A stretch of DNA of 64,000 bases. Origin: Microbacterium trichothecenolyticum (GTDB lineage: Bacteria; Actinomycetota; Actinomycetes; Actinomycetales; Microbacteriaceae). The position numbers and the translations under genes are program-made. Under the pieces are notes generated by a model that did not search any database, was not told the DNA's origin, and saw only the letters and a program-made list of their open reading frames with translations. Position 1 is the stretch's first letter, and the number at the start of each line of letters is the position of its first letter. The stretch lies in the NCBI RefSeq assembly GCF_030818955.1, contig NZ_JAUTBF010000001.1:372001-436000 (forward strand), in the 5' to 3' direction. Positions 25,138-34,274 of the stretch are shown here, piece by piece.

Positions 25138-28100
25138 ATGCAGTTCTCCGCCGACGTCACGCCCGACCGGGTGGCCTCTCCGCGCCCGTCCGCGGGCGGT
25201 GTGCCGGCGGAGTCCGTGCCGTCGGAGTCCGTGCCGGCGGGTGGTCCACCGGCGGGCGGTGCGCCGGCGTGGCTGTCGTCCGACCGGCTCGACGACGAAC
25301 AGCGCGCGGTCGTGCAGTGGCCGGTCGACGCGAGCGGAGTGGTGGTCGGCGCCCCCGGCGCGGGCAAGACGTCGACGCTGCTCACGCGGGTGCGCGAGCT
25401 CGTGGCATCCGGGGTCGACCCCGACCATCTGCTCGTGCTCACCCCCACACGGCCCGCTGCGACGGCGCTGCGCGATCCGTTGGCCCTGGCGGTCGGTCGG
25501 GCCACGGCGGGAGCGCTCGCCCGTTCCCTCGCGTCGTTCGCCTTCCAACTGGTGCGCGGTGCGGAGGTGCGACGCGGTGCCGAGCCGCCCCAGCTGCTCA
25601 CGGGCGGTGACGAAGACCAGATCATCCGCGACCTGCTCGATGGAGACGCGCTCGACGAGGCCGAGGGCGTGTCGCGGTGGCCCGACTGGCTCGGCCCCGC
25701 CATCCGGAGCACGCGGGGTTTCCGCGGCGACCTGCGCGCGTTCCTCGCCGAGTGCACCGATCTCGGCGTCGACTCCGCGGGGCTGCGGCACCTGGCCGAG
25801 CGGCACGGGCTCCCCGTGTGGGCGTCGCTCGCGTCGTTCGCCGACGAGTACCGCGCCGTGCGGGCGTCGATGCGCGGCGCGCACCGCGACGCGGCCGATC
25901 TCGCTCGCGAGGCCGTGGCCGTCACCGATGGGGCACGCGCGCAGCGTGAGCTGCTCGGGCGCTTCTCGACGTTGCGTTGCATCCTCGTCGACGACGCGCA
26001 GGAGCTCACCGCCGGGGGGATCGACCTGCTGTGCGCGTGGCGCGACCTCGGGGTCGGCGTCGTGGCCTTCGGCGACCCCGACGTCGGCTCCGGCGCCTTC
26101 CGCGGCGCCACGCCGGAGAATTTGGCGCGCTTGGCACGGGAGTTGGGCACCACGACCGCACTGGGGCACCCGCACCGCGGCACCGCCGAGCACGTCGACC
26201 TCGTGCGGCGGGTCGCTGCGCGCATCGGGGCCGCGGGGGTGGTGGCACACCGTCGCGCACCCGTCGGCGTACCGCCCCTCGGAGGAGTGCGCACCTACCT
26301 GCTGCGCTCGCCCGCCGAGGAGGCCGACGCGATCGCTCGCCTGCTGCGCGAACGCCATGTGCTCGATGGCGTCGCCTGGGGCGCGTGCGCCGTGATCGCG
26401 CACGACTCCCGTCAGGTGGCCACGCTCGAAGCCGAGCTCGCGGCGCGCGAGGTGCCCGCCCGGGCGAGCGGCCCCGGGCTCGCGCTCGGCGTGCAGCGGC
26501 CCGTCCGCGACCTCGTCGCGCTGGTGGAACTCGGCATGCGCGATCCCGACGGGTGGACACCGGATGCGGTGACCGACGCCCTGCTGGGCACCTATGGCGG
26601 CCTCGACCCCATCGAACTGCGGCGTCTGCGCACGGCCCTGCGCCATGAAGAGCTCGCCGCGGGGGGAACGCGCGCCGCGAGCGATCTGCTCGTGTCGGGG
26701 CTGCGCTTCCCCCTCGAGCTCGAGACCGTCGACACCCGCGAGGCTCGTCGCGCCGTGCGACTGGGCCAGACTCTCGCCGTCGTTCGCGGTCTCGCCGAAG
26801 CCAAGGCCACCGCGCACGAGCTGCTCTGGGCAGCGTGGGAGCGCAGCGGCCTGGCGCGAGTCTGGCGCGAGGCCGCGAAGGGGCACGGTCCCCTCGCTGA
26901 ACAGGCCGAGCGCGATCTCGACGCGGTCGTCGCCCTCTTCCAGGCGGCCAAGCGCTTCACCGAACGCGAGCCCGACGGCGAGGCGGCGGTGTTCTTGCGG
27001 GCTGTCATCGACAGCGATGTCGCCGAAGACCGTATCGAGCAGCCTGCCGTGACCGATGCGGTGCGCGTACTGACACCCGCCGCCGCCGCGGGCACCGCGT
27101 TCGACACCGTCATCGTGGCCGGCGTGCAAGACGGCGTCTGGCCCAACACCCGGCTGCGCGGCGGCCTGCTCGAGACCTGGCGGCTGGCCGACGCCGTGCA
27201 ACAGCCCGATCTGCCCGCCGCGGGCATGCTCGATCGTCGTCGCGCGGCCATGCACGACGAGCTCCGGCTGTTCGTGCGCGCCATCAGCCGTGCTCACGCT
27301 CGTCTGGTGGTCACCGCGGTCGACGACGACGACTCCGGTCCCAGCGTGCTGTTCGAGATGCTGCCGACGCCCGAGCCCGCGTCGGCGATCCCGGAACATC
27401 CGCTGTCGCTACGCGGCCTCGTCGCGCGGCACCGACGCACCCTCACCGCCGCCCGAGTCCCCGCGCGCGAGCGCGCGCACGCGGCGGGGCAGCTCGCCCT
27501 GCTCGCAGCGTCCGGCGTCGCGGGCGCCGCCGCCGAGCAGTGGTACGGCGTCGCGGCACCCAGTTCCACCGGACCCCTGCGCGACCTCTCCACAGAAGAC
27601 GTGCGCGTCTCACCATCGCGTCTGCACGCGCTCGAACAGTGCGAGCTCGACTGGGTCATCGCCGACCTCGGCGGCGATCGCGGGGGCACGACGGCCGGCA
27701 TCGGCACGATCATCCATGCCGCGCTCGAGACCGCGTCATCCATCTCAGAAGACGACCTGTGGGCCGTCGTCGACGAACGCTGGGGCGAACTGGTGTTCGA
27801 CGCCGCGTGGCGCGAGCGCGCGGAGCGTGCCCGGGCCCGCGACCTCGTGCGTCGCCTCGCCACCTACCTGAGGCGTTTCGACGACGCGGGTGGGCGGCTG
27901 ATCGGTGCGGAGAGACACTTCGAGGTGCCCATCCCGATCGACGATGCGGGCGAGCACCGCGCCGTTCTCAGCGGTGACATCGACCGCGTCGAGGTCACTC
28001 CCGCGGGAGAGGTCGTGATCGTCGACCTCAAGACCGGCAAGAACGAGCCGCAGACCGACGCGAAGGTCGCCGACAATCCGCAGCTGGCCGCCTACCAGTT

Positions 28101-28380
28101 GGCGTTCTCGTCGGGCGCGATCGAGCCGGTCGCCGGACTCGTCCCCGGGGGAGCGAAGCTGCTCGTGCTGCGCCCGACCGCCGCGACCAAGGAGTACGCC
28201 GAGCCGATGCAGAAGCCGTTCGACGACGAGCAGCGGGCGGCGTTCGTGGGCCGGGTGCAGCGCGCCGTCGCGGTCATGCGCGGCGCGAGCTTCGCGGCCC
28301 CGTACGAGGTGCACTGTCGCGACGAGTTCTCGCACGGCCTGTGCCGCATCCATACCGTGGCGGCGGTGAGCGCCTCATGA
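25138..28380 (+). CDS. adnA: AdnA-like subunit, UvrD/Rep helicase with PD-(D/E)XK nuclease
   Basis: 1080 residues, one half of a heterodimeric helicase-nuclease that resects double-strand breaks in actinobacteria. The start has a repetitive VPAESVPSESVPAGG segment. Walker A is APGAGKTST near 70-78; other motor motifs are LVDDAQELT and, near residue 655, VIVAGVQDGVWP. The nuclease motif lies near the C-terminus: GDIDRVEV then VIVDLKTGK (D963, K965) and DNPQLAAYQLAF. ATG 25138 is chosen from the -10 box; ATG 25108 is possible. The stop overlaps adnB (ATGA). Assignment of A versus B rests on gene order. Confidence 0.85.
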   Translation: MQFSADVTPDRVASPRPSAGGVPAESVPSESVPAGGPPAGGAPAWLSSDRLDDEQRAVVQWPVDASGVVVGAPGAGKTSTLLTRVRELVASGVDPDHLLVLTPTRPAATALRDPLALAVGRATAGALARSLASFAFQLVRGAEVRRGAEPPQLLTGGDEDQIIRDLLDGDALDEAEGVSRWPDWLGPAIRSTRGFRGDLRAFLAECTDLGVDSAGLRHLAERHGLPVWASLASFADEYRAVRASMRGAHRDAADLAREAVAVTDGARAQRELLGRFSTLRCILVDDAQELTAGGIDLLCAWRDLGVGVVAFGDPDVGSGAFRGATPENLARLARELGTTTALGHPHRGTAEHVDLVRRVAARIGAAGVVAHRRAPVGVPPLGGVRTYLLRSPAEEADAIARLLRERHVLDGVAWGACAVIAHDSRQVATLEAELAAREVPARASGPGLALGVQRPVRDLVALVELGMRDPDGWTPDAVTDALLGTYGGLDPIELRRLRTALRHEELAAGGTRAASDLLVSGLRFPLELETVDTREARRAVRLGQTLAVVRGLAEAKATAHELLWAAWERSGLARVWREAAKGHGPLAEQAERDLDAVVALFQAAKRFTEREPDGEAAVFLRAVIDSDVAEDRIEQPAVTDAVRVLTPAAAAGTAFDTVIVAGVQDGVWPNTRLRGGLLETWRLADAVQQPDLPAAGMLDRRRAAMHDELRLFVRAISRAHARLVVTAVDDDDSGPSVLFEMLPTPEPASAIPEHPLSLRGLVARHRRTLTAARVPARERAHAAGQLALLAASGVAGAAAEQWYGVAAPSSTGPLRDLSTEDVRVSPSRLHALEQCELDWVIADLGGDRGGTTAGIGTIIHAALETASSISEDDLWAVVDERWGELVFDAAWRERAERARARDLVRRLATYLRRFDDAGGRLIGAERHFEVPIPIDDAGEHRAVLSGDIDRVEVTPAGEVVIVDLKTGKNEPQTDAKVADNPQLAAYQLAFSSGAIEPVAGLVPGGAKLLVLRPTAATKEYAEPMQKPFDDEQRAAFVGRVQRAVAVMRGASFAAPYEVHCRDEFSHGLCRIHTVAAVSAS

Positions 28381-31300
28381 GCGCGCCGTTGCGTGCGGCG
28401 GTCATCGCCGCCGCCCTCGGGCAGTTTACCCCGACGCAGGAACAGACGGCCGTCATCGAGGCGCCGCTGGCTCCCGCGCTCGTCGTGGCGGGCGCGGGCA
28501 GCGGCAAGACCGAGACGATGGCCGGGCGCGTCGTGTGGCTCGTCGCGAACGGGCTCGTCCGGCGAGACGAGGTGCTCGGGCTGACCTTCACGCGCAAGGC
28601 CGCGGGCGAGCTGGCGGAGCGCATCCAGCGCCGTCTGCAACGGCTCGCCGAGTTCGAGGCGCGGGGGCTCCTGCCCTTCCTCCCCGCTCTGCACGCGGCG
28701 GGCCGGCTGACGGTCTTCGCCGAGCTCGCGCGCGTCGAGGGGGCGCAGGGAGACATCGCCCGTCGCGCAGCACTCGACGCGCTGGCGGCCGAGGTGGGCG
28801 CCGACGTCGCCGCCGCCGACGACGGCGACCAGCTGCTGCACCGGCCCACCGTCTCGACGTACAACAGCTTCGCCGATGCGATCGTGCGAGAGCACGGCGT
28901 GCGCATCGGCCGCGACGCCGAGGCGGCGGTGCTCTCGGAGTCGGCGGCGTGGTTGCTCATGCGCCGGGTGGTGTTCGCCTCCGACGATCCGCGACTCGAA
29001 GAGCGGCAGGAATCGCCGCGCACGCTCATCGACGCGGCGTTGCGGATCGCCCGCGACGGTGTCGACAATCTCGTCGACCTCGAGCGTCTCGCCGCCTTCC
29101 CCGACGAGTTCGCTCGCATCGTGGAACGCCCGTCGACCTCGGCACGCGTCAGCGTCTACAAAGAGGTGGGCGAGGCGGCCTCGAGAGTCTCGGCGTTGTC
29201 ACTGCTCGCCGCCCTCGCGGCCGACTACGACCGCGAGAAGGCCCGCGTCGGCGTCATGGACTTCGCCGACCAGGTCGCGGGCGCCCTGCGCATCGTGCGC
29301 GAGCATCCCGCGGTGGTGGATGAGCTGCGCGCCCGGTTCCGGGTGGTGCTGCTCGACGAGTATCAGGACACCTCCGTGGTGCAGACCGACCTGCTCGCGA
29401 CGCTCTTCGCCGGGACGGGGGTGATGGCCGTGGGCGACCCCCATCAGGCCATCTACGGCTGGCGCGGCGCCAGCGCCGGCAACCTGGGCGGTTTCCCCTC
29501 CGCCTTCGCGCCCGCGGGCGGATGCCGACGCTTCTCGTTGCTGACGAGTTGGCGTAACAGCGCCTCGGTGCTGCGTGCCGCCAACGCGGTGCTGGCGCCG
29601 CTCGCCGCGCGCGCAGCGGTCGAGGTCGGCGAACTCGGCCCGCGCCCCGGCGCACCCGTGGGCGTCGTCGAGGCGGTGTTCGAGAACGATCTCGACACCG
29701 AGGCCGACCGCGTGGCGTCGTGGTTCGTCGGGGTGCGCGCCGCTCGCGCCGCCGAGGGGAAAGCGACGACGGGTGCGGTGCTCTTCCGCAGCAAGAAGCA
29801 CATGGTGCGCTTCGGCGATGCCCTCGGGCGGCGGGGGATCCCTCATCGCATCCTGGGGCTCGGGGGTCTGCTCACGACCCCCGAGGTGGTCGACGTGGTC
29901 TCGGCGCTGCGGGTCATCAGCGACCCCGAGGCCGGGTCCGCGCTCATCCGCCTGCTCTCCGGTCCGCGATGGGCCATCGGACTCTCCGACCTGCGTGCGC
30001 TCGCCCAGCTCGCCCGGCGTCTTGCCACCCATGACGTGGCGCTGCAGCCGCTCGCCCCCGACGTCGTGGACCGTCTGCGCTCCACCCCGGGTGCCGACCG
30101 GGCATCGCTCGTGGACGCGCTCGACTTCCTCACCCGTCAGACCGACGGCCACGGCTGGCTCGCCGACATCACACCGGAAGGACGCGCGCGGCTTCGCGAC
30201 GCCGGTGCGGTGTTCGCGGGTCTGCGGCGCAGCGTCGGTGCCCCGATCCCCGAGCTGATCCGCCTCATCGAGACCGAGCTGCGTCTGGACATCGAACTGG
30301 CGGCGAACGAATCGCGGGGGCCTGCGCGTATCGCCTCGGCTCAGCTGCGCGCATTCGTGGACGAGATCCGCGGGTTCCTCGCCGCGGACGAGTCGGGCTC
30401 GGTCGCGAGCCTCTTGGCGTGGCTCGACCACGCCGAGCAGGCCGACGAGTTTGCACCGCGCACCGAGCCGCCCGAAGACGACGTCGTTCAGCTGCTGACC
30501 ATCCACGGGTCGAAGGGACTCGAGTGGGATGCTGTCGCGGTCGTGCGTCTCGTCACCGACGAGCTCCCATCGCTGGCGCGCGACACCAAGGGGTGGCTGG
30601 GATTCGGCATCCTCCCCTCCGAGTTCCGCGGCGATTCCGCGTGGCTGCCGGTGTTCGGGTGGCGTGGCGCCGAGACCCAGCAAGACGTGAAAGCTGCGAT
30701 CGACGCCTTCGTCGCCGACAACCGGGCCCGGCAGCTCGACGAGGACCGCCGTCTCGCCTACGTCGCTTTCACGCGCGCCCGTGACCACTTGCTGCTGTCG
30801 GGCTCGAGCTGGTCGGGAACGAAGAAGCCGCGGCGCCCCAGCGTCTTTCTCGACGAGGCGACCGAAGCGCTCGGGATCGACCTCGCGATCGACGAGCCCG
30901 GCGACGATCCGTACGACGGCGAACGTCGTGTGCTGCACTGGCCGTTGGATCCGCTGGGCTCGCGGCGCACGGCGGTCTCGGCGGCGGCATCGGCGGTGAA
31001 TGCCGCTCGCGCCGCCGCGCCGGACGAGCCCGACCCCGATCTGGAGCTGCTGCTCGCCGAACGCGCGGCACGGCTGCGCCCCGCCCACACTCCGGCTCCC
31101 ACACGCATCCCGGCGTCGCGTTTCAAAGACTTCGTCGCCGACTACGGCGATGCCGTCGAGCAGCTGCGTCGCCCGATGCCGGAGCGTCCCTACCGACAGA
31201 CGCGACTGGGCACACTGTTTCACGCGTGGGTGGAGCAGCGCTCGGGGCTGGTCGGCGCGGGTAACGGCCTCGATGACGACGGCCTGTGGGACGACGACGA

Positions 31301-31664
31301 CGCCGGGGCGTCGCTGGCCGACGCGGCCGAGCTGCGGCGGTTGCGGGAGTGCTTCGAGCGTTCGGAATGGGCACCGCTGCAACCGCTCGAGGTCGAGACC
31401 GAGATCGATTTCGTCACGACCAGGCTCGACGGTCGCGAACACGTGGTCATCTGCAAGCTCGACGCCGTCTACCGCCGCGGGGAACGCTACGAGATCGTCG
31501 ACTGGAAGACCGGCCGCCCGCCCCAGACCGCGGCGGAGCGTCAGTCGCGTATGGTGCAGCTCGAGCTCTACCGCGAGGCCTATCACGCGAAGCACGGCAT
31601 CGACCTCGATCTCATCGACGTCGCGCTGTTCTACGTGGGCGATGAGCTGGTGCTGCGCGGCTGA
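28377..31664 (+). CDS. adnB: AdnB-like subunit, UvrD/Rep helicase with PD-(D/E)XK nuclease
   Basis: 1095 residues. A complete SF1A motor: Walker A AGAGSGKTET near 40-47, LTFTRKAAGEL, VVLLDEYQDTS, GDPHQAIYGWRGA, LLTIHGSKGLEWD and RLAYVAFTRARDHLLLS. The C-terminal nuclease has CKLDAVYRRG then EIVDWKTGRPP (D1042, K1044) and MVQLELYREAY. The motor motifs are more canonical than in the first subunit, as in mycobacterial AdnAB, where AdnB is the main motor. ATG 28377 overlaps the adnA stop, giving coupled synthesis of a 1:1 heterodimer. Confidence 0.87.
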   Translation: MSAPLRAAVIAAALGQFTPTQEQTAVIEAPLAPALVVAGAGSGKTETMAGRVVWLVANGLVRRDEVLGLTFTRKAAGELAERIQRRLQRLAEFEARGLLPFLPALHAAGRLTVFAELARVEGAQGDIARRAALDALAAEVGADVAAADDGDQLLHRPTVSTYNSFADAIVREHGVRIGRDAEAAVLSESAAWLLMRRVVFASDDPRLEERQESPRTLIDAALRIARDGVDNLVDLERLAAFPDEFARIVERPSTSARVSVYKEVGEAASRVSALSLLAALAADYDREKARVGVMDFADQVAGALRIVREHPAVVDELRARFRVVLLDEYQDTSVVQTDLLATLFAGTGVMAVGDPHQAIYGWRGASAGNLGGFPSAFAPAGGCRRFSLLTSWRNSASVLRAANAVLAPLAARAAVEVGELGPRPGAPVGVVEAVFENDLDTEADRVASWFVGVRAARAAEGKATTGAVLFRSKKHMVRFGDALGRRGIPHRILGLGGLLTTPEVVDVVSALRVISDPEAGSALIRLLSGPRWAIGLSDLRALAQLARRLATHDVALQPLAPDVVDRLRSTPGADRASLVDALDFLTRQTDGHGWLADITPEGRARLRDAGAVFAGLRRSVGAPIPELIRLIETELRLDIELAANESRGPARIASAQLRAFVDEIRGFLAADESGSVASLLAWLDHAEQADEFAPRTEPPEDDVVQLLTIHGSKGLEWDAVAVVRLVTDELPSLARDTKGWLGFGILPSEFRGDSAWLPVFGWRGAETQQDVKAAIDAFVADNRARQLDEDRRLAYVAFTRARDHLLLSGSSWSGTKKPRRPSVFLDEATEALGIDLAIDEPGDDPYDGERRVLHWPLDPLGSRRTAVSAAASAVNAARAAAPDEPDPDLELLLAERAARLRPAHTPAPTRIPASRFKDFVADYGDAVEQLRRPMPERPYRQTRLGTLFHAWVEQRSGLVGAGNGLDDDGLWDDDDAGASLADAAELRRLRECFERSEWAPLQPLEVETEIDFVTTRLDGREHVVICKLDAVYRRGERYEIVDWKTGRPPQTAAERQSRMVQLELYREAYHAKHGIDLDLIDVALFYVGDELVLRG

Positions 31665-31828
31665 CCATCCGGCGTCATTCGGACGCGCCCCGTGTGGCGG
31701 ATGCCGGGACCCGATCGGGCGTCCGGACGCCGCGCCCTGCCGTGCGGCACGCCCCGGCAGAGTACCGTCGCGTCACGATCGAGGTGCGGAGCAGCCCCGG
31801 GTCGGCGCCGAGCGCGACCGAGGCTCGA

Positions 31829-33304
31829 TCAGGCGTCGTATCGTGCCACGCCCCAGCGGCGCAGGGCAGCGCGACTCGCGCGCGCAGCCTCCTCTTCGTC
31901 GTCGGGGGCCTCCGCGTCGCGGAGTGCAGGGCCCTCGTCCCTGGTCCAGGTGGGAAGCGACCCGTCGCCGTGGGTGAGCGCGGGCTCGGGGGCCGGCTCG
32001 CTGGTGGTCCCGTCGGGTGACGATGCCGTCGGCTCGCCGTCCGCGACGCGGGGACGGGAGAGCGGGGAGTCCGTCCAGCCCTCGAGATCGATCGGCTCGG
32101 TCGCCCCGGGATCCGCGGTCTGCGCGTCGTCGATGATCGCGGGGCCGAACGCGAGCGCCCCCGTCTCGGCATCCTGATCCGAATCGGCCGCGAGGGCCTC
32201 GGCCAGTGCTTCGGCCGCGGCGGCGCGGTCGCGTTCGGCCGACAGGTACAGCGACAGGGCCTCGGGGTCATAGGCGTCGGTCTGCATGGACGTGTCCACG
32301 GCGGCCGCCGTCGCCACCGGGGGAACACTGTCGACGAGGGCGAGCGCGTCGTCGATGTCGCTCCGCGCGTCCGGCACGATGTGGTCTCCGCGCACACCCT
32401 CCGCGAGCGCGTCGAGCAGGGCCACCGCGTCGGCGACCACGTCGGGCTGGCCGGCGTCGGTCCCGTGCACGAGCCAGCGCGCGAACTCGAGCTCGGCGTA
32501 CAGGCGCGCCCGCTCCCGCAGCAGCGGGTCGGGAGACCGCTCGGCACCGGCGGCGTAGCCGGCGTGCACGTCGTCGGCGGCCAGGGGTGCGGAGGCGATC
32601 CACCGCAGATCCAACGCCGGGTCTCCCACGCTCAGACCCGCCCAGTCGAGCAGGCCGACGACGTGGGGCACGTCGTCGTCATCGTCGGCGAGCAGGACCG
32701 ACGAGCTCGTCGCACCGCCGAGGACGACAGCGGCCTCGAACCTCCAGAGTTCGTCGACCTCGACAGCCCGGCGCCAGCGGAGCATGAGCGCGTCGCTGAC
32801 GCGGCCGGTGGCGTCGGCCCTGTCGAGCAGACGCCGCACGTCGTCGCGCACCTGCTCGGGCGAGCGTACGGGCAGTCCGTCGGTGCGCACGATCGACACC
32901 GGCAGTGCGTGCACGGCCGCGAGGGCGCCACCGATCGCGGGCGCGTACCCGGGGCCTTTCGGCAGGTGCGCCGGTTCGATGCGGTACCCCTCGATCCGCC
33001 CCACCACGAGCACCCGGTTCGCTCCCGACCCGGTCTCACCGACCACCTCGGGGACCGCGAAGGGCAGCAGCGCCCGCACACCCGGGGTGAGCGCGTGCAG
33101 GGCGCGCGACTCTGCTGCGAGGTCGGCGCCGGCGTCTTCGTCGGCGGGCATGCGCACCACGACCTCGCGCCCGTCGTCGGTGCGGGCGAGGGCGGTGTCG
33201 AACCTCCCGCCGGCGTTCTCGGTCAGCGCGCTGACACTCGTGATGGCGGTCCGCGGCAGGGCCGCGGTCGCCGACGCGGCTAAAATGAGGGGCGAGCGTG
33301 GCAT
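31829..33304 (-). CDS. Phosphotransferase (APH-fold) protein with altered catalytic loop
   Basis: 491 residues. The N-terminal 300 follow the aminoglycoside/macrolide phosphotransferase fold: REVVVRMPADEDAGADLAAESRALHAL (ATP lysine replaced by arginine), PEVVGETGSGANRVLVVGRIEG, and VGLLDWAGLSVGDPALDLRW, the metal-binding DW segment. Where HGDxxxxN should stand, the sequence reads VVLGGATSSSVLL, so the catalytic Asp and Asn are missing. The last 150 residues are acidic and low in complexity. ATG at 33304 is seven bases after TACCCT. It may be a pseudokinase or regulator. It occupies the place of a potassium-channel gene in mycobacterial synteny. Confidence 0.75.
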   Translation of the reverse strand: MPRSPLILAASATAALPRTAITSVSALTENAGGRFDTALARTDDGREVVVRMPADEDAGADLAAESRALHALTPGVRALLPFAVPEVVGETGSGANRVLVVGRIEGYRIEPAHLPKGPGYAPAIGGALAAVHALPVSIVRTDGLPVRSPEQVRDDVRRLLDRADATGRVSDALMLRWRRAVEVDELWRFEAAVVLGGATSSSVLLADDDDDVPHVVGLLDWAGLSVGDPALDLRWIASAPLAADDVHAGYAAGAERSPDPLLRERARLYAELEFARWLVHGTDAGQPDVVADAVALLDALAEGVRGDHIVPDARSDIDDALALVDSVPPVATAAAVDTSMQTDAYDPEALSLYLSAERDRAAAAEALAEALAADSDQDAETGALAFGPAIIDDAQTADPGATEPIDLEGWTDSPLSRPRVADGEPTASSPDGTTSEPAPEPALTHGDGSLPTWTRDEGPALRDAEAPDDEEEAARASRAALRRWGVARYDA

Positions 33305-33311
33305 GCCCCCC

Positions 33312-33317
33312 AGGGTA
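33312..33317 (-). promoter_or_regulatory. Leaderless-type -10 box of the APH-fold gene
   Basis: TACCCT on the minus strand, seven bases before ATG at 33304. Confidence 0.45.
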
Positions 33318-33368
33318 GGTCGGGCCCTCGCTCACCCGCCCGCGCCACGCCCTTGAGAGAGGTGTTCG

Positions 33369-34274
33369 ATGCCGCTTCCCACGTCTTCCCCCGAGACTCG
33401 CCCGCTCGACGCCGCCCTCGACCGCTCCGCCGTCGAACGTGACGGCACCGACCTGCTCGACACCCTCCGCTCCGCCGCCGACACGCGCGTCCTGGCCGTT
33501 CGCCGTGATGCGGCGCCGGTCCTCGACGGGCGACTCCATCTGCTCGATGTGGCGGGCGTCGGGCAACCGCTCGCGTGGGCCTTCCTCGGGCGCACCTCCG
33601 ACGGCGCCGCGCTCCTGCTGGCCGCGCTCGACGACGACGCCGACGTCGACGGCATGCCGGATGCCGTGTGGACGGCGCTGCGGACCGGGGGCGGCGACCT
33701 GCCCGTCGTCGAGGCCGAGGTCTTCACGACCGCGGTCGCGTTGGCCGGATGGCTGCGCGACGCGCCGTTCTGCCCCGCCTGCGGCACGCTCGCCGAGGTG
33801 CGGCACGCGGGATGGTCGCGGCATTGCCCGTCGTGTGGGCGCGAGCACTTCCCGCGGACGGACCCCGCGGTCATCGTGCTCGTCACCTCCGAAGACGACC
33901 GTGTGCTGCTGGGCGCGAACGCCGCGTGGGGCGGCAGCCGGTACTCGTGCTTCGCGGGGTTCGCCGAAGCGGGGGAGTCGCTCGAGGATGCCGTGGAACG
34001 CGAAGTGGGCGAAGAGGCCGGGGTGCGCCTGAGCGGTGTCGTGTACCGCGGCTCACAGGCGTGGCCGTACCCGCGCTCGCTCATGCTCGGATTCCGTGCG
34101 CGCGTCGTCGACGAGGCCGAGGCGCGCCCCGACGGCGAAGAGATCGTCGAGGTGCGCTGGTTCGACCGCGAAGAGATCGGCTCCGCGCTGCGCGGTGAGG
34201 GGCCCGTACAGCTTCCCGGCCCGGCATCCATCGCCCGCCGGCTCATCGACGACTGGGCCCGGGGCGTGGCATGA
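33369..34274 (+). CDS. nudC: NAD(+) diphosphatase (Nudix)
   Basis: 301 residues. NudC hydrolyses NADH/NAD to NMN and AMP and can remove NAD caps from RNA. A four-cysteine zinc ribbon is clear (C135, C138, C153, C156: CPAC...CPSC). The Nudix box is GFAEAGESLEDAVEREVGEEAGV, followed by SQAWPYPRSLMLGF, the NudC-specific SQPWPFPxS-type motif with one change (A for P). An ATG at 33369 lies just after GAGAGAGG. The stop overlaps uvrD2 by four bases (ATGA), matching mycobacterial order. Confidence 0.94.
   Translation: MPLPTSSPETRPLDAALDRSAVERDGTDLLDTLRSAADTRVLAVRRDAAPVLDGRLHLLDVAGVGQPLAWAFLGRTSDGAALLLAALDDDADVDGMPDAVWTALRTGGGDLPVVEAEVFTTAVALAGWLRDAPFCPACGTLAEVRHAGWSRHCPSCGREHFPRTDPAVIVLVTSEDDRVLLGANAAWGGSRYSCFAGFAEAGESLEDAVEREVGEEAGVRLSGVVYRGSQAWPYPRSLMLGFRARVVDEAEARPDGEEIVEVRWFDREEIGSALRGEGPVQLPGPASIARRLIDDWARGVA

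Noticed and set aside
33281..33300. TAAAAT on the plus strand as a -10 for nudC
   Set aside because: It lies inside the APH-fold coding region and about 80 bases before nudC; possible, but no -35 or other support.
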